Assembly (NCBI RefSeq): GCF_001605725.1
Contig: NZ_CP011530.1
Coordinates: 3,534,001-3,598,000 of the forward strand
Source of the DNA: Mycobacteroides immunogenum
GTDB lineage: Bacteria > Actinomycetota > Actinomycetes > Mycobacteriales > Mycobacteriaceae
DNA: 64,000 nt
Reading direction: 5' to 3'
The translations under genes were made by a program, and so were the position numbers. The notes under the pieces were generated by a model. The model worked only from the letters and a program-made list of their open reading frames with translations. It did not search any database and was not told the origin of the DNA. Below are positions 1 through 9,903 of this stretch, piece after piece (the first letter of the stretch is position 1; each line of letters opens with the position of its first letter).

Positions 1-1812
1 CGCACCCAGGAAATCTCGGTGCAGCACGCTCGGGTGTTCAGCGATTCGGTACGCCCCGAGCTCGCCGAGAACGGCATCTTCGTCGTCACCTGGGCCGATC
101 TGTCCGAGGACGAACGGAGCTACCTCTCCTCCTATTTCACCGACCAGGTTTTCCCGGTACTCACTCCGCTCGCGGTCGACCCCGCGCATCCCTTCCCCTA
201 TATATCCGGCTTGAGCCTGAATCTGGCGATCACGGTCCAGGTACCCGAAACCGGCGGTCAGCACTTCGCCCGAATCAAGGTGCCCGACAACGTGGATCGC
301 TTTGTCCGGCTGCGCAGCCCCGACGGGACCGGGACCACCCAGACCGCACGCTTCCTGCCCATGGAAGAACTGATCGCCGCGCATTTGTCGGCGCTGTTCC
401 CTGGCCTGGAAATCGTCGAGCATCATGCGTTCCGCATCACTCGCAATGCCGATTTCGAGGTCGAGGAAGATCGCGACGAGGACCTGTTGCAGGCGCTCGA
501 ACGGGAATTGGCCCGCCGGCGCTTCGGCTCCCCGGTCCGCCTCGAGGTCGCCGACGACATGACCGAGCACATGCTGGAGCTGCTGCTGCGTGAACTGGAC
601 GTGGATCCCGGTGATGTGGTGCAGGTTCCCGGCCTGCTGGATCTCTCGTGCTTGTGGCAGGTCTACGGCGTGGATCGTCCCGCACTCAAGGATCCGACCT
701 TTGTACCGGCCACTCACCCTGCCTTCGGACAGGGCGAGACACCGAAGAGCATTTTCTCGACGCTGCGCGACGGCGACGTACTCGTTCATCATCCGTACGA
801 CTCGTTCTCCACCAGCGTGCAACGGTTTATCGAGCAGGCCGCCGCGGATCCCCAGGTGCTGGCCATCAAGCAGACGCTGTATCGCACCTCGGGCGACTCC
901 CCCATCGTGAACTCGCTCATCGATGCCGCCGAGGCAGGTAAGCAGGTGGTCGCGCTGGTGGAGATCAAGGCCCGCTTCGACGAACAGGCCAACATCAAGT
1001 GGGCCCGCGCGTTGGAAGATGCCGGCGTGCACGTGGTCTACGGCTTGATCGGTCTCAAGACACACTGCAAAACCGCCCTGGTGGTACGCCGGGAAGGGTC
1101 GGCCATTCGCCGGTACTGCCACATCGGCACCGGAAACTACAACCCGAAGACGGCCCGGCTCTACGAAGACGTCGGCCTGCTGACCAGCGCACCGGAGATC
1201 GGCGCCGATCTCACCGACCTGTTCAACTCACTGACCGGGTACTCGCGAAAGGTCTCCTATCGCAACCTGTTGGTCGCCCCGCACGGAATCCGCGCCGGCA
1301 TCGTCGACCGCATTGATCGTGAGATCGCCGCGCATCGGGCTGGTCAGGATGCCCGGATCCGGCTGAAGATGAACGCGTTGGTCGATGAGCAGGTGATCGA
1401 CGCGCTGTACCGGGCGTCCCAGGCCGGGGTCCCCATCGAGGTAGTGGTGCGCGGAATCTGCGCATTGCGCCCCGGGGTTCCCGAGTACTCCGACAGCATT
1501 ACGGTGCGATCCATTCTCGGCCGGTTCCTTGAACATTCGCGCATCATTCACTTCAACGCCATCAACGAATTCTGGATCGGCAGTGCCGACATGATGCATC
1601 GTAATCTGGACCGACGTGTCGAGGTTCTCGCGCGCGTCACCGACCCCAAGCTCACCGCACAGCTCGACGATATGTTCACCTCCGCGTTGGACTCCCGCAC
1701 CCGCTGCTGGGAGCTGCAGCCCGACGGTCAATGGCTGGCCTCGCCCGCGGACGGCGAAGAGGTACGCGACCATCAGGTCGAAATGATGAAACGGCACCGC
1801 TCGCAGACATGA
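1..1812 (+). CDS. ppk1: Polyphosphate kinase 1, 5' end outside window
   Basis: Catalyses reversible transfer of the ATP gamma-phosphate to inorganic polyphosphate. The frame is open from base 1, giving 603 visible residues, so roughly the first 120-140 residues of a normal Ppk1 lie upstream. Seen: the middle domain with [21 protein letters not shown], then two phospholipase-D-like domains. The first carries [14 protein letters not shown], holding the histidine that becomes phosphorylated in this family, and [17 protein letters not shown]. The second carries [13 protein letters not shown] with the second conserved histidine. mutT1 follows 49 bases downstream on the same strand, the usual mycobacterial arrangement. 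Identity is very secure; only the start cannot be seen. Confidence 0.97.
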   Translation, partial: RTQEISVQHARVFSDSVRPELAENGIFVVTWADLSEDERSYLSSYFTDQVFPVLTPLAVDPAHPFPYISGLSLNLAITVQVPETGGQHFARIKVPDNVDRFVRLRSPDGTGTTQTARFLPMEELIAAHLSALFPGLEIVEHHAFRITRNADFEVEEDRDEDLLQALERELARRRFGSPVRLEVADDMTEHMLELLLRELDVDPGDVVQVPGLLDLSCLWQVYGVDRPALKDPTFVPATHPAFGQGETPKSIFSTLRDGDVLVHHPYDSFSTSVQRFIEQAAADPQVLAIKQTLYRTSGDSPIVNSLIDAAEAGKQVVALVEIKARFDEQANIKWARALEDAGVHVVYGLIGLKTHCKTALVVRREGSAIRRYCHIGTGNYNPKTARLYEDVGLLTSAPEIGADLTDLFNSLTGYSRKVSYRNLLVAPHGIRAGIVDRIDREIAAHRAGQDARIRLKMNALVDEQVIDALYRASQAGVPIEVVVRGICALRPGVPEYSDSITVRSILGRFLEHSRIIHFNAINEFWIGSADMMHRNLDRRVEVLARVTDPKLTAQLDDMFTSALDSRTRCWELQPDGQWLASPADGEEVRDHQVEMMKRHRSQT

Positions 1813-1861
1813 TCTAGACCAGGTTCTCCCGGCTGAACAACTCTCCCCCGAAGGAGCTTTC

Positions 1862-2797
1862 GTGCCCGATCCGACCCCCCGGACCGGTGCGGCGGTCCTT
1901 GCCGCCGGAGCCGCGCTCTGGCGGTATCAGGAAGACTCTGATCAGGACCACACCACCGGCGCCATCGAGGTGGCCCTGGTACACCGACCACGATACGACG
2001 ATTGGTCACTTCCCAAGGGGAAACTCGACCCCGGAGAGACGGCGGCCATCGCCGCGGTCCGCGAGATCGCCGAGGAGACGGGATTTACCGCTCGCCTCGG
2101 CAGACGATTGCCGTCGGTGAGTTACCCGGTGAGCCAGGGCACCAAACGCGTCAAATACTGGGCGGCACAAGCCGTGGACGGCAAGTTCGAAGCCAACCAT
2201 GAAGTGGACGAAATTCGGTGGCTACCGGTGGGAGAAGCCATCAAGACAGTCAGCTATGCCGTTGATCGGAAAGTGCTTCGAAACTTCGCAAAGCACGAAA
2301 TTGATACTCAGACATTAATTATTGTGCGTCACGCAAAAGCGGGGCGAAAGGAACGATATTCGGGCGACGACACCCTGCGTCCGCTGGATAAGAAGGGCCG
2401 CGCCCAAGCCGAAGCGCTCACCGGTCAATTACTTGCATTCGGTGCCAGTGCTATTCATGCCGCCGATAGGTTGCGCTGTCGGCAGACCGTGGAGCCGCTT
2501 GCCGAAGAGCTGAACACGGTGATCTTCAGCGAGCCCGCGCTCAGTGAAGAGGCCTACTGGGCAGATCGCAAACGAGCGCACCGCAGGGTTCTTGAAATCG
2601 CCGGATCGGACGGCATTCGGGTGCTGTGCACCCAAGGCAAGGTCATCCCTGATCTCATCCAGTGGTGGGCGCAGCGCGACGGTGTGCGCCCCGACAAATC
2701 ACGTAACCGCAAGGGCAGTATGTGGGTGTTGTCGATGCGCGGCCAGAAGCTGCTGGCCGCAGACCATCTGGACAGTCCGCTGCCCGCCGGCAGCTGA
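1862..2797 (+). CDS. mutT1: MutT1-type NUDIX hydrolase fused to a histidine phosphatase domain
   Basis: A 311-residue two-domain sanitising enzyme; in mycobacteria MutT1 degrades 8-oxo-dGTP and related nucleotides. The N-terminal NUDIX domain (about residues 5-135) shows the box GKLDPGET...REIAEETGF. The C-terminal domain (about 150-305) begins with the RHG-type signature LIIVRHAKA, typical of the histidine phosphatase superfamily. The GTG start is chosen because GAAGGAG lies about 6 bases upstream. The gene follows ppk1 closely and may share its transcript. Downstream is a strong hairpin shared with convergent hupB. The NUDIX plus phosphatase fusion is the known architecture of mycobacterial MutT1. 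Confidence 0.93.
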   Translation: MPDPTPRTGAAVLAAGAALWRYQEDSDQDHTTGAIEVALVHRPRYDDWSLPKGKLDPGETAAIAAVREIAEETGFTARLGRRLPSVSYPVSQGTKRVKYWAAQAVDGKFEANHEVDEIRWLPVGEAIKTVSYAVDRKVLRNFAKHEIDTQTLIIVRHAKAGRKERYSGDDTLRPLDKKGRAQAEALTGQLLAFGASAIHAADRLRCRQTVEPLAEELNTVIFSEPALSEEAYWADRKRAHRRVLEIAGSDGIRVLCTQGKVIPDLIQWWAQRDGVRPDKSRNRKGSMWVLSMRGQKLLAADHLDSPLPAGS

Positions 2798-2820
2798 CAG
2801 CAGCACTACCCCCAACAAAG

Positions 2821-2858
2821 CAACATCGGGCCCCACCCTGAGGTGGGACCCGATGTTG
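2821..2858. terminator. Bidirectional hairpin terminator between mutT1 and hupB
   Basis: A perfect 10-bp outer stem (CAACATCGGG at 2821-2830 pairs with CCCGATGTTG at 2849-2858) encloses a 6-bp inner stem (CCCACC/GGTGGG) and a 4-base loop. It sits in the 69-base gap between two convergent genes, so it probably ends transcription from both sides. There is no long T-run, which is common for mycobacterial terminators. Confidence 0.85.
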
Positions 2859-2866
2859 TGTTGAAA

Positions 2867-3454
2867 CTACTTGCGGCCCTTCTTGGCCGGAGCCTTCTTG
2901 GCCGGGGCCTTCTTGGCCGGGGCCTTCTTGGCGGGAGCCTTGGCCACAACCTTCTTGACCGGAGCCTTCTTGGCGGGAGCAGCCTTCTTGACGACAGCCT
3001 TCTTCACGGGAGCAGCCTTCTTGACGACTGCCTTCTTCACGGGAGCAGCCTTCTTAGCAGGCGCAGCCTTCTTCGCGGGAGCCTTCTTGGCCGGGGCGGC
3101 CTTCTTGGCAGCGGCGCGCTTGGCCGGGGCGGCGGTGGAGCCACGCTTCACAGCGGGGCCGTCGGCCGGAAGCTTCTGCGCACCAGAGACAACCGCCTTG
3201 AACTGCGCACCGGGACGGAACGTCGGCACCGACGTCGGCTTCACCTTGACAGTCTCACCGGTCCGCGGGTTGCGGGCGACACGAGCGGCGCGGCGGCGCT
3301 GCTCGAAAACGCCAAATCCGGTGATGGTCACGCTCTCACCCTTGTGCACGGTGCGAACGATGGTGTCGACGACGTGCTCCACCGCAGCGGTGGCCTGCCG
3401 GCGATCCGAGCCCAACTTCTGTGTCAGAACGTCGATGAGCTCTGCTTTGTTCAT
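2867..3454 (-). CDS. hupB: HupB, nucleoid-associated HU protein with lysine-rich tail
   Basis: A 195-residue histone-like protein that compacts the nucleoid. The first 90 residues are a bacterial HU domain ([20 protein letters not shown] at the start; [21 protein letters not shown] in the DNA-binding arm). Residues from about 105 form a tail of repeated [10 protein letters not shown] and APAKK units, the histone H1-like extension specific to mycobacteria and relatives. The ATG at 3454 is chosen because GGAGGG lies 6 bases upstream and translation begins exactly with the HU domain; the frame is open further upstream but that part is not HU-like. Tail repeats are near-identical at DNA level, so their number may vary between strains. 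Confidence 0.96.
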   Translation of the reverse strand: MNKAELIDVLTQKLGSDRRQATAAVEHVVDTIVRTVHKGESVTITGFGVFEQRRRAARVARNPRTGETVKVKPTSVPTFRPGAQFKAVVSGAQKLPADGPAVKRGSTAAPAKRAAAKKAAPAKKAPAKKAAPAKKAAPVKKAVVKKAAPVKKAVVKKAAPAKKAPVKKVVAKAPAKKAPAKKAPAKKAPAKKGRK

Positions 3455-3500
3455 GTAAAACCCTCCGAAGCCAGTGGTCCACTTTGAACCGACTTCGAAC

Positions 3501-3530
3501 ACGGTAAACCCAAGTGCACGTGATTTCCAA
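3501..3530 (-). promoter_or_regulatory. Candidate hupB promoter
   Basis: Read on the minus strand, TTGGAA (3530-3525) is followed after 18 bases by TACCGT (3506-3501), which fits the mycobacterial -35 / TANNNT -10 pattern. It lies about 46 bases before the hupB start, in a gap rich in A and T compared with its surroundings. Predicted from sequence alone. Confidence 0.45.
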
Positions 3531-3626
3531 GTGCCACGCGTAATTTCGGCAAAATTCTCTGAGCTTTTTAACGGCCCATATGCCGACCAAAAGCAATGCC
3601 CTTGCCCCCCAAGGACGCCCAATCAG

Positions 3627-4226
3627 CTACTCAGAAGGCTCCAAAGTGCGGGGTTTGAACTCGGGCCGCGAGGCTTCAAAAGCCGCAATTTCATCGACTT
3701 TTCGCAGCGTAAGGCCTATATCGTCCAATCCTTCGAGCAGCCGCCACCTGGTGTAGTCGTCAATTTCAAACGGCACCACGGCCGTTCCGGCGGTCACTGT
3801 CCGATCCTCAAGATTCACAGTGAGTTCCAAGCCCGGATTCTGCTCGATGAGCTTCCAGAGCAGCTCGATATCGGACTGGCTGACCAAGCCGGCGACCAGA
3901 CCGGCCTTACCGGCGTTGCCCCGGAAGATATCTCCGAAACGGGACGACAGTACTACTCGAAATCCGTAGTCCATCAAGGCCCACACGGCGTGCTCGCGGG
4001 ATGATCCGGTGCCGAATTCCGGCCCGGCGACGAGAACGGAGCCCCGGTTGAACGGTTCCAGATTGAGAATGAACGACGGATCGGTGCGCCAGCCGGCGAA
4101 GAGCCCGTCCTCGAAACCCGTTCGGGTGACACGCTTGAGGTAGACCGCCGGGATGATCTGGTCGGTGTCCACGTTAGAACGACGCAGCGGCACACCAATT
4201 CCGGTGTGGGTGTCGAATGCCTCCAC
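3627..4226 (-). CDS. leuD: 3-isopropylmalate dehydratase small subunit
   Basis: A 199-residue swivel subunit of isopropylmalate isomerase, which converts 2-isopropylmalate to 3-isopropylmalate in leucine synthesis together with LeuC. Seen: [14 protein letters not shown] near residue 20, [14 protein letters not shown] near residue 70 (the GSSREHA substrate loop) and [14 protein letters not shown] near residue 95. The length is normal. It lies 30 bases downstream of leuC on the same strand, so the two are probably co-transcribed. hupB is the next gene downstream, with its own promoter region between. Confidence 0.96.
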   Translation of the reverse strand: MEAFDTHTGIGVPLRRSNVDTDQIIPAVYLKRVTRTGFEDGLFAGWRTDPSFILNLEPFNRGSVLVAGPEFGTGSSREHAVWALMDYGFRVVLSSRFGDIFRGNAGKAGLVAGLVSQSDIELLWKLIEQNPGLELTVNLEDRTVTAGTAVVPFEIDDYTRWRLLEGLDDIGLTLRKVDEIAAFEASRPEFKPRTLEPSE

Positions 4227-4256
4227 TATTTCCTCCCTGTGCCTTTTGGCAGGTGC

Positions 4257-5699
4257 CTATTTTACGGATTTTGCCAAATCAGCTGGCGATGAGAGCTTTC
4301 CCTTCACCGCCGTTGCCGCGGCCACGGCGGGTGACACCAGATGGGTGCGGCCGCCCTTGCCCTGTCGTCCCTCGAAATTTCGGTTCGACGTGGACGCGCA
4401 TCGCTGCCCCGGCGAGAGCTGGTCGGGGTTCATGCCCAGGCACATAGAGCAGCCCGCCTGGCGCCATTGAGCACCCGCGGCGGTGAAAATCTCGCCCAGC
4501 CCCTCGGATTCGGCCTGTGCGCGCACCCTCATCGAGCCGGGAACGATGAGCATGGTGACCCCTTCGGCCACCTTCCGGTCCCGCAGCACGTCGGCGACCG
4601 CCCGCAGATCCTCGATCCGGCCGTTGGTACAGGAGCCGACGAACACGGTGTCCACCGGGATCTCACGCATCGGGGTACCCGGTGTGAGATCCATGTAGGT
4701 CAACGCCTTCTCGGCCGCCATCCGCTCTTCTTCGTCGGCCATCAGCTCAGGATCGGGCACGTCAGCGCCCAGGGGCACCCCCTGCCCAGGGTTGGTGCCC
4801 CAGGTGACGAACGGCGTCAAAGTACTGGCATCGATGTGCACTTCGGCGTCGAACTGGGCGCCCTCGTCGGTGCGCAGCGAGTCCCATTCGGCCACAGCGG
4901 CATCCCACAACGCCCCCTTGGGCGCGTGCGACCGGTCCCTCAGGTACGCATATGTCGTTTCATCGGGGGCCACCATTCCTGCCCGCGCGCCCGCCTCAAT
5001 GGACATATTGCACATAGTCATTCGGGCCTCCATCGACATCTCTTCGACGGCCCGTCCCCGGTACTCCAGAACATACCCCTGGCCACCGCCGGTGCCGATC
5101 TTGGCGATGACAGCCAGAATGACATCCTTGCTGGTGACACCGGTCGGCAGGCTGCCGTCGATGTTGATCGCCATGGTCCGAAATGGCCTCAGCGGCAAGG
5201 TCTGCGTGGCCAGCACGTGCTCGACCTCGGATGTCCCAATGCCCATCGCCAGCGCTCCGAAGGCGCCGTGCGTGGAAGTGTGGCTGTCACCACAGACCAC
5301 CGTGGTGCCCGGCTGGGTCAATCCCAGCTGCGGACCGACCACATGCACGATGCCCTGCTCCGCGTCCCCCATCGGGTGCAGACGGATACCGAACTCCTTG
5401 CAGTTCTTCCGGAGGGTCTCAACCTGGGTGCGAGACACCGGATCGGCGATCGGCTTGTCGATATCGATCGTCGGGACATTGTGGTCCTCGGTGGCGATCG
5501 TCAGGTCCGGCCTGCGCACCTGGCGCCCGGCGATCCGCAAGCCGTCGAATGCCTGCGGACTGGTCACCTCATGTACCAAGTGCAGATCGATATAGATGAG
5601 GTCGGGCTCGCGCGCCTCACCCTCACCGGTTCCGCGTACCACTACGTGGGAGTCCCAGACCTTCTCTGCCAGGGTCCTGGGCTGTTGGACACTAGTCAT
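4257..5699 (-). CDS. leuC: 3-isopropylmalate dehydratase large subunit
   Basis: A 480-residue aconitase-family catalytic subunit of isopropylmalate isomerase, holding a 4Fe-4S cluster. Seen: [19 protein letters not shown] near residue 145, and the cluster cysteines in [14 protein letters not shown] and in [10 protein letters not shown] near the C-terminus. The start at 5699 is preferred because GGAG sits 6 bases upstream; an ATG 18 bases further upstream (5717) is possible but has a weaker ribosome site and falls in the promoter of the divergent IclR gene. The arrangement IclR gene / leuC-leuD is conserved in actinobacteria, where the IclR protein commonly controls leuCD. Confidence 0.95.
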   Translation of the reverse strand: MTSVQQPRTLAEKVWDSHVVVRGTGEGEAREPDLIYIDLHLVHEVTSPQAFDGLRIAGRQVRRPDLTIATEDHNVPTIDIDKPIADPVSRTQVETLRKNCKEFGIRLHPMGDAEQGIVHVVGPQLGLTQPGTTVVCGDSHTSTHGAFGALAMGIGTSEVEHVLATQTLPLRPFRTMAINIDGSLPTGVTSKDVILAVIAKIGTGGGQGYVLEYRGRAVEEMSMEARMTMCNMSIEAGARAGMVAPDETTYAYLRDRSHAPKGALWDAAVAEWDSLRTDEGAQFDAEVHIDASTLTPFVTWGTNPGQGVPLGADVPDPELMADEEERMAAEKALTYMDLTPGTPMREIPVDTVFVGSCTNGRIEDLRAVADVLRDRKVAEGVTMLIVPGSMRVRAQAESEGLGEIFTAAGAQWRQAGCSMCLGMNPDQLSPGQRCASTSNRNFEGRQGKGGRTHLVSPAVAAATAVKGKLSSPADLAKSVK

Positions 5700-5716
5700 C
5701 TTTGGCTCCGTGCTCA

Positions 5717-5745
5717 TTGCATCTCAATATTTGGAAAGTTAGTAT
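5717..5745 (+). promoter_or_regulatory. Promoter of the IclR gene, predicted leaderless
   Basis: TTGCAT (5717-5722), a 17-base spacer and TAGTAT (5740-5745) form a good sigma-A-type promoter. The GTG start of the IclR gene is only 6 bases beyond the -10 box, so transcription would begin at or next to the start codon and the mRNA would have no 5' leader. The leuC start lies at the other edge, so the regulator could act on both genes here. Confidence 0.65.
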
Positions 5746-5751
5746 CGTTCT

Positions 5752-6453
5752 GTGAGACAGCATAGCGGCATCGGCGTCCTCGACAAAGCGGTGCAGGTCC
5801 TGACTGCCATAGGCGACTCGCCCTGCGGGCTCGCGGAATTGTGCGAACGCACGGGGCTCCCCCGCGCCACCGCACACCGGCTGGCCGCGGGACTGGAAGT
5901 GCACCGACTCCTATCCCGAGACGGCGACGGGCAGTGGCAGCTCGGGGCCGGGCTCACCGAACTCGCCGCGCACGTCAACGATCCCCTGCTGAGCGCGAGT
6001 ACCCAGGTGCTGCCCAAACTGCGTGAGATCACCGGCGAGAGCGTGCAGCTGTACCGGCGGGAAGGCACGGTGCGCATCTGCGTGGCGGCACTGGAACCAC
6101 CAGCGGGGCTTCGCGATACCGTGCCGGTGGGTTCGCGCCTACCGATGTCGGCCGGATCTGGCGCCAAAGTGTTACTAGCCCACAGCGATCCGGCCACCCA
6201 GGGAGCGGTGCTGCCCGGCGCCACGTTCACCGAACGCGCGCTGGCCGATGTGCGCAAGCGCGGTTGGGCGCAGAGCGCGGCCGAACGCGAGGCGGGAGTC
6301 GCCAGTGTTTCGGCGCCCGTTCGCGACAGGCACGGCAATGTCATTGCGGCGATATCGGTTTCCGGCCCGATCGACCGGATGGGCCGGCGGCCCGGCGCGC
6401 GCTGGGCCGCCGATCTCGTTGCCGCCTCCGAGGCGATCACGGCCCGGCTTTAA
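5752..6453 (+). CDS. IclR-family transcriptional regulator, divergent from leuCD
   Basis: A 233-residue regulator. The N-terminal winged helix-turn-helix spans about residues 5-65 (GVLDKAVQVLTAI, then LAELCERTGLPRATAHRLA). The C-terminal IclR effector domain spans about 75-233 (ITGESVQLYRREGTVRICVA, and VASVSAPVRDRHGNVIAAIS). It starts 52 bases from leuC on the opposite strand; homologues in this position (Rv2989 in M. tuberculosis, LtbR in corynebacteria) are linked to leuCD control. The GTG start has no ribosome site but lies 6 bases after a -10 box, fitting leaderless translation. The ligand is unknown from sequence. Confidence 0.9.
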   Translation: MRQHSGIGVLDKAVQVLTAIGDSPCGLAELCERTGLPRATAHRLAAGLEVHRLLSRDGDGQWQLGAGLTELAAHVNDPLLSASTQVLPKLREITGESVQLYRREGTVRICVAALEPPAGLRDTVPVGSRLPMSAGSGAKVLLAHSDPATQGAVLPGATFTERALADVRKRGWAQSAAEREAGVASVSAPVRDRHGNVIAAISVSGPIDRMGRRPGARWAADLVAASEAITARL

Positions 6454-6462
6454 GCTCCGAAC

Positions 6463-6960
6463 ATGGGAAGCAATCAACGTTCGCAGATCGTCATGTCCGA
6501 CGAAGAGATCACCGCGTTCATCAACAACTCGCGCACGACGACCATGGCCACCGTCGGCCCCGACGGACAGCCGCATCTGGTCGCCATGTGGTACGCGGTG
6601 CTGGACGGCGAGGTCTGGTTCGAGACCAAGGCCAAATCGCAGAAGGTGGTCAACCTCAAGCGCAATCCCACCATCACCTGTCTGATCGAGGACGGTCTCA
6701 CCTACGACACCCTGCGCGGGGTCGCCATCGAGGGGCAGGCCGAGATCGTCGAGGATCCGGACCTACTGTTCCAGGTCGGTATCAGCGTCTTTGAGCGCTA
6801 CACCGCGCCGTACACCGAAGAAATGAAGCCTTTCGTGGAACAGATGCTCAACAAGCGCATCGCGGTCCGGGTTCGGCCCACCCGCGTGCGGTCCTGGGAT
6901 CACCGCAAGCTCGGACTGCCCGCCATGCCACTGGGCGGGTCGACCGCCCCGCAGCAGTAG
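6463..6960 (+). CDS. PPOX-class F420/FMN-dependent oxidoreductase
   Basis: A 165-residue split-barrel flavin or deazaflavin protein of the pyridoxamine-phosphate-oxidase-like superfamily. Seen: TTTMATVGPDGQPHLVAMWYAV (first strands of the barrel), KSQKVVNLKRNPTITCLIEDG in the middle, and a C-terminal RPTRVRSWDHRKLG typical of actinobacterial F420-dependent members (compare Rv2991). The substrate cannot be told. The start is 9 bases after the IclR stop. A TANNNT-like box (TAAGCT at 6451-6456) ends 6 bases before the ATG, so the gene may have its own leaderless transcript as well as read-through from the regulator. Confidence 0.85.
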   Translation: MGSNQRSQIVMSDEEITAFINNSRTTTMATVGPDGQPHLVAMWYAVLDGEVWFETKAKSQKVVNLKRNPTITCLIEDGLTYDTLRGVAIEGQAEIVEDPDLLFQVGISVFERYTAPYTEEMKPFVEQMLNKRIAVRVRPTRVRSWDHRKLGLPAMPLGGSTAPQQ

Positions 6961-6972
6961 GGGCCGGCTGAG

Positions 6973-7284
6973 GTGGGCCAGCTCGCACGTGATGCGCTCG
7001 ACTCCTTCCGCGAGGGTCTGCGGCATAAGAAGATCAAGCGACCGCTCAGTGACGCGCTGGTCCACCATCTGAGCACCGGAGAGACAGCCGGGCAATACGA
7101 CGACCGGGCTCGCGAGTTGTGCGCCGAGACCCTCGACATCGAGGTGGATGTCGCCAAGGCGGGCGCGGTGCAAGCACGTAAGTTTGTGATCTGGACCCTG
7201 CGCGGACGTCATCCCGAACTGACCGAGGAAGCGCTGCGCGCCTTGGGTGATCACCGCGCCGAGAACTGGCGCGGGAATTCGTAA
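6973..7284 (+). CDS. Small conserved-looking protein of unknown function
   Basis: A 103-residue soluble, charged, probably helical protein with a GTG start, 12 bases after the PPOX gene. No domain recognised. The middle holds a basic stretch (RHKKIKRPLSDAL) followed by acidic helices (ETLDIEVDVAKAGAVQARKF). Third-position GC looks like that of its neighbours, which supports real coding. It is immediately followed by two tRNA genes on the other strand. Function not assigned. Confidence 0.6.
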   Translation: MGQLARDALDSFREGLRHKKIKRPLSDALVHHLSTGETAGQYDDRARELCAETLDIEVDVAKAGAVQARKFVIWTLRGRHPELTEEALRALGDHRAENWRGNS

Positions 7285-7293
7285 ACGAACTGG

Positions 7294-7366
7294 TACCCCC
7301 GATGGGATTCGAACCCACGCTACCGCCGTGAGAGGGCGGCGTCCTAGGCCGCTAGACGACGGGGGC
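7294..7366 (-). tRNA. tRNA-Glu (anticodon CTC)
   Basis: A 73-base cloverleaf on the minus strand: acceptor GCCCCCG, anticodon stem CCGCC/GGCGG closing the loop CTCTCAC (anticodon CTC), T arm with GGTTCGAATCC, and discriminator A. CCA is not encoded. It lies upstream of gltX, whose enzyme charges it. Confidence 0.95.
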
Positions 7367-7384
7367 TAGAACATTGTCGTGCCA

Positions 7385-7425
7385 TGCGCCGGAGCGCAGA
7401 CTTGAAAGTCTAGCTCACCGGCGCA
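7385..7425. other. Strong hairpin between the two tRNA genes
   Basis: An 8-bp outer stem (TGCGCCGG at 7385-7392 with CCGGCGCA at 7418-7425), a middle AGC/GCT pairing, and an inner AGAC/GTCT stem with a TTGAAA loop. There is no T-run on either side. It could be a terminator after tRNA-Gln or a processing signal in a tRNA-Gln/tRNA-Glu precursor. It is not a tRNA: it is too short and lacks D and T arms. A second small dyad (CAAATCA 7433-7439 / TGATTTG 7453-7459) lies beside it. Confidence 0.6.
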
Positions 7426-7461
7426 CATCCACCAAATCACTTGTCGTGCAAATGATTTGCG

Positions 7462-7533
7462 CTGGGGTACCAGGACTCGAACCTAGAATGGCGGTACCAG
7501 AAACCGCTGTGTTGCCAATTACACCATACCCCA
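7462..7533 (-). tRNA. tRNA-Gln (anticodon CTG)
   Basis: A 72-base cloverleaf on the minus strand: acceptor TGGGGTA pairing with TACCCCA, discriminator G, anticodon stem GCGGT/ACCGC around TTCTGGT (anticodon CTG), and T arm with GGTTCGAGTCC. No glutaminyl-tRNA synthetase is expected in mycobacteria; this tRNA is mischarged with Glu by the neighbouring gltX product and amidated by GatCAB, whose genes are also in this window. Confidence 0.95.
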
Positions 7534-7611
7534 ATGGCTTCGCAGAACCGCAGGTCAGCGAGCTGACAGCGGACTTTGGAGCCGACGAGCAGACTACCAA
7601 ACCAAGGGCCA

Positions 7612-9114
7612 TTAACCCGAATCGGTTTGGCCCTCCACCTCATTTTCCCAGGTCCGAGCGTTTCTCAGCCGTGTCAAAGTGCGCTCAGAACCCAACAGTT
7701 CCATCGATTCGAACAGCGGCGGGCTCACCGTCGCACCGGTGACCGCCACGCGCAGCGGCCCGAAAGCCTTCCGGGGTTTGAGTTCGAGCCCCTCGATGAG
7801 CGCGCCTTTGAGCGCCTCCTCGATGGCAGGGGTGGTCCATGCCTCCAGTGACTCCAGCGCGCCGATTGCCGCGTCCAGAACGGGCAGCGCGGACTCGCCC
7901 AGCTCCTTGCGCGCCGAACCCGGGTCAATCGCGTACACGTCGTCGTTGAGGAACTTCAGCAGGCCCCAGGCGTCACCCAGCACCACTACCCGGGTCTGCA
8001 CCAAGTCCGCGGCCACGGCGAAGGCGCTGTCATCCAGTCCGAGCTCATAGCCATGGGCGGCGAAGAACGTCCGCAGCCGCGCCACGAACTCCTCCGGAGC
8101 CAACAGCCGGATGTGTTCGGCGTTGAGGGCATCGGCCTTCTTCTGGTCGAACCGCGCCGGATTGGAGTTCACGTCGGTAACGTCGAAGGCCGCCACCATT
8201 TCCTGCAGGCTGAAAATGTCGTGATCGTCGGCGATCGACCATCCCAGCAGGGCAAGGTAATTCAGCAGGCCCTCGGGAATGAACCCACGATCGCGGTGCA
8301 GGAACAGGTTGGACTGGGGATCGCGCTTGGACAGCTTCTTGGTGCCCTCCCCCAGTACCGACGGCAGGTGCGCGAATGCGGGTATCGACTCGGCCACCCC
8401 GACCCGGATCATGGCCTCGTACAGCGCGATCTGACGCGGTGTCGACGGCAGCAGATCTTCACCGCGCAGCACGTGCGTGATCTTCATCAACGCATCGTCG
8501 ACGGGGTTCACCAAGGTGTACAACGGATCACCGTTGCCACGGGTCAACGCGAAATCGGGCACCACACCCGCCGCGAAGGTGGTCTCGCCACGCACCAGGT
8601 CGTGCCAGGTGATGTCGTGATCGGGCATGCGCAGGCGGACGACGGGGTCGCGGCCCTGCGCCCGGAACGCCGCACGCTGCTCGTCGGTCAGATCGCGGTC
8701 GTAGTTGTCGTACCCCAGCTTGGGATTGCGCCCCGCGGCCAGGTGGCGGGCTTCCACCTCTTCCGCGGTGGAGAACGCCTCATATGCCTCCCCGGCCTCG
8801 AGCAGCTTGCGCACCACATCGAGGTGCAGCTCCTTGCGCTGCGACTGTCGGTAGGGCTCATACGGGCCACCGACTTCCGGCCCCTCATCCCAGTCCAGTC
8901 CCAGCCACCGCAGGGCATCCAGGATGGCCAGATAGCTCTCTTCGCTGTCGCGCCCGGCATCGGTGTCCTCGATGCGGAATACGAAGTCGCCGCCGCAGTG
9001 TCGCGCGTACGCCCAGTTGAACAGCGCCGTGCGAATCAGGCCGACATGCGGGGTACCCGTCGGCGACGGGCAGAAACGTACCCGGACCTTGTTCGATCCT
9101 TCGGTATCACTCAC
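7612..9114 (-). CDS. gltX: Glutamyl-tRNA synthetase, probably non-discriminating
   Basis: A 500-residue class I aminoacyl-tRNA synthetase. Seen: the HIGH-type motif in [10 protein letters not shown] at residues 16-25, [12 protein letters not shown] near 88, [15 protein letters not shown] near 215, and the KMSKS-type motif KLSKR at 260-264, followed by the helical anticodon-binding domain. Mycobacteria lack GlnRS, so this enzyme is expected to charge both tRNA-Glu and tRNA-Gln; both tRNA genes lie just beyond its 3' end. It starts 2 bases after the FAH-family gene ends, which suggests one transcript with that gene. Confidence 0.96.
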   Translation of the reverse strand: MSDTEGSNKVRVRFCPSPTGTPHVGLIRTALFNWAYARHCGGDFVFRIEDTDAGRDSEESYLAILDALRWLGLDWDEGPEVGGPYEPYRQSQRKELHLDVVRKLLEAGEAYEAFSTAEEVEARHLAAGRNPKLGYDNYDRDLTDEQRAAFRAQGRDPVVRLRMPDHDITWHDLVRGETTFAAGVVPDFALTRGNGDPLYTLVNPVDDALMKITHVLRGEDLLPSTPRQIALYEAMIRVGVAESIPAFAHLPSVLGEGTKKLSKRDPQSNLFLHRDRGFIPEGLLNYLALLGWSIADDHDIFSLQEMVAAFDVTDVNSNPARFDQKKADALNAEHIRLLAPEEFVARLRTFFAAHGYELGLDDSAFAVAADLVQTRVVVLGDAWGLLKFLNDDVYAIDPGSARKELGESALPVLDAAIGALESLEAWTTPAIEEALKGALIEGLELKPRKAFGPLRVAVTGATVSPPLFESMELLGSERTLTRLRNARTWENEVEGQTDSG

Positions 9115-9116
9115 TC

Positions 9117-9893
9117 TTACTTCGCCTTCCGCACAACGGGATTGGACAAGGTTCCGATGCCCTCGATGGTGACGCTCACGGTGTCGCCGTCAACGATGGG
9201 CCCGACCCCCTCGGGGGTTCCGGTGAGAATTACGTCACCGGGCAGCAGTGTCATCACGGCGGAGACCCACTCCACGATCGCGCCGACATCATGCAGCAGC
9301 AAGGAGGTTCGGCTGCGCTGCCCGACCTCGCCGTTGACCTCGGTGCGGATCTCGAGATCCGAGGGATCCAGGTCGGTGACGATCCACGGCCCCAGCGGGC
9401 AGAACGTGTCGTGCCCCTTGGCCCGGGTCCACTGACCGTCGGTGCGCTGGTGATCACGGGCCGATACGTCGTTGCCGATCGTGTATCCCAAGATGTTCTC
9501 GGCGGCCCGGGCGGCAGGCACGTCCTTGCAGGGCCGGCCGATCACGATGGCTAGCTCACCCTCGTGGTGCACCTCGGATGCGCTGGGCGGCAACTGGATT
9601 GGCAGCCCCGGCCCAATGATCGAGGTGTTGGGCTTGATGAAGATCACCGGCGACTCCGGTGGGGCTCCACCCATTTCGGCGGCGTGGGCAGCGTAGTTCT
9701 TGCCCATGGCCACCACCTTGCTCGCCAAAATCGGCGCCAGCAGCCTGACATCCGCCAGCGGCCATTGCCGTCCGGTGAACGTGGGGGTGCCGAAGGGGTG
9801 CTCGGCGATCTCTCGGGCAATCTCGGTGCCGTCCTCGCCCTCGATACTCACAAAGGCGACACCGTCTGGGCTGGCAATACGTCCTAGGCGCAT
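9117..9893 (-). CDS. Fumarylacetoacetate hydrolase-family protein
   Basis: A 258-residue protein with an N-terminal small domain and a C-terminal FAH fold from about residue 60 ([16 protein letters not shown]). The acidic metal ligands of the family are visible in [13 protein letters not shown], and further motifs are [13 protein letters not shown] and [14 protein letters not shown]. Members act as 2-hydroxyhepta-2,4-diene-dioate isomerases, acylpyruvases or oxaloacetate decarboxylases; which applies here cannot be decided. A homologue (Rv2993c) lies beside gltX in M. tuberculosis. It sits between the TetR gene (10 bases away) and gltX (2 bases away), so is probably co-transcribed with both. 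Confidence 0.88.
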   Translation of the reverse strand: MRLGRIASPDGVAFVSIEGEDGTEIAREIAEHPFGTPTFTGRQWPLADVRLLAPILASKVVAMGKNYAAHAAEMGGAPPESPVIFIKPNTSIIGPGLPIQLPPSASEVHHEGELAIVIGRPCKDVPAARAAENILGYTIGNDVSARDHQRTDGQWTRAKGHDTFCPLGPWIVTDLDPSDLEIRTEVNGEVGQRSRTSLLLHDVGAIVEWVSAVMTLLPGDVILTGTPEGVGPIVDGDTVSVTIEGIGTLSNPVVRKAK

Positions 9894-9903
9894 TTAAACA
9901 AGC

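Noticed and set aside
2843..3487. Leucine/glycine repeat protein on the plus strand over hupB
   Set aside because: The repeats are the complement of the lysine/alanine codons of the HupB tail; the apparent repeat protein is an artefact.
4341..5765. A 474-codon plus-strand frame opposite leuC
   Set aside because: Composition is typical of antisense GC-rich frames, and leuC is unambiguous on the other strand.
7385..7425. A third tRNA gene in the tRNA spacer
   Set aside because: Only a single hairpin of 41 bases, with no cloverleaf or T-arm consensus.
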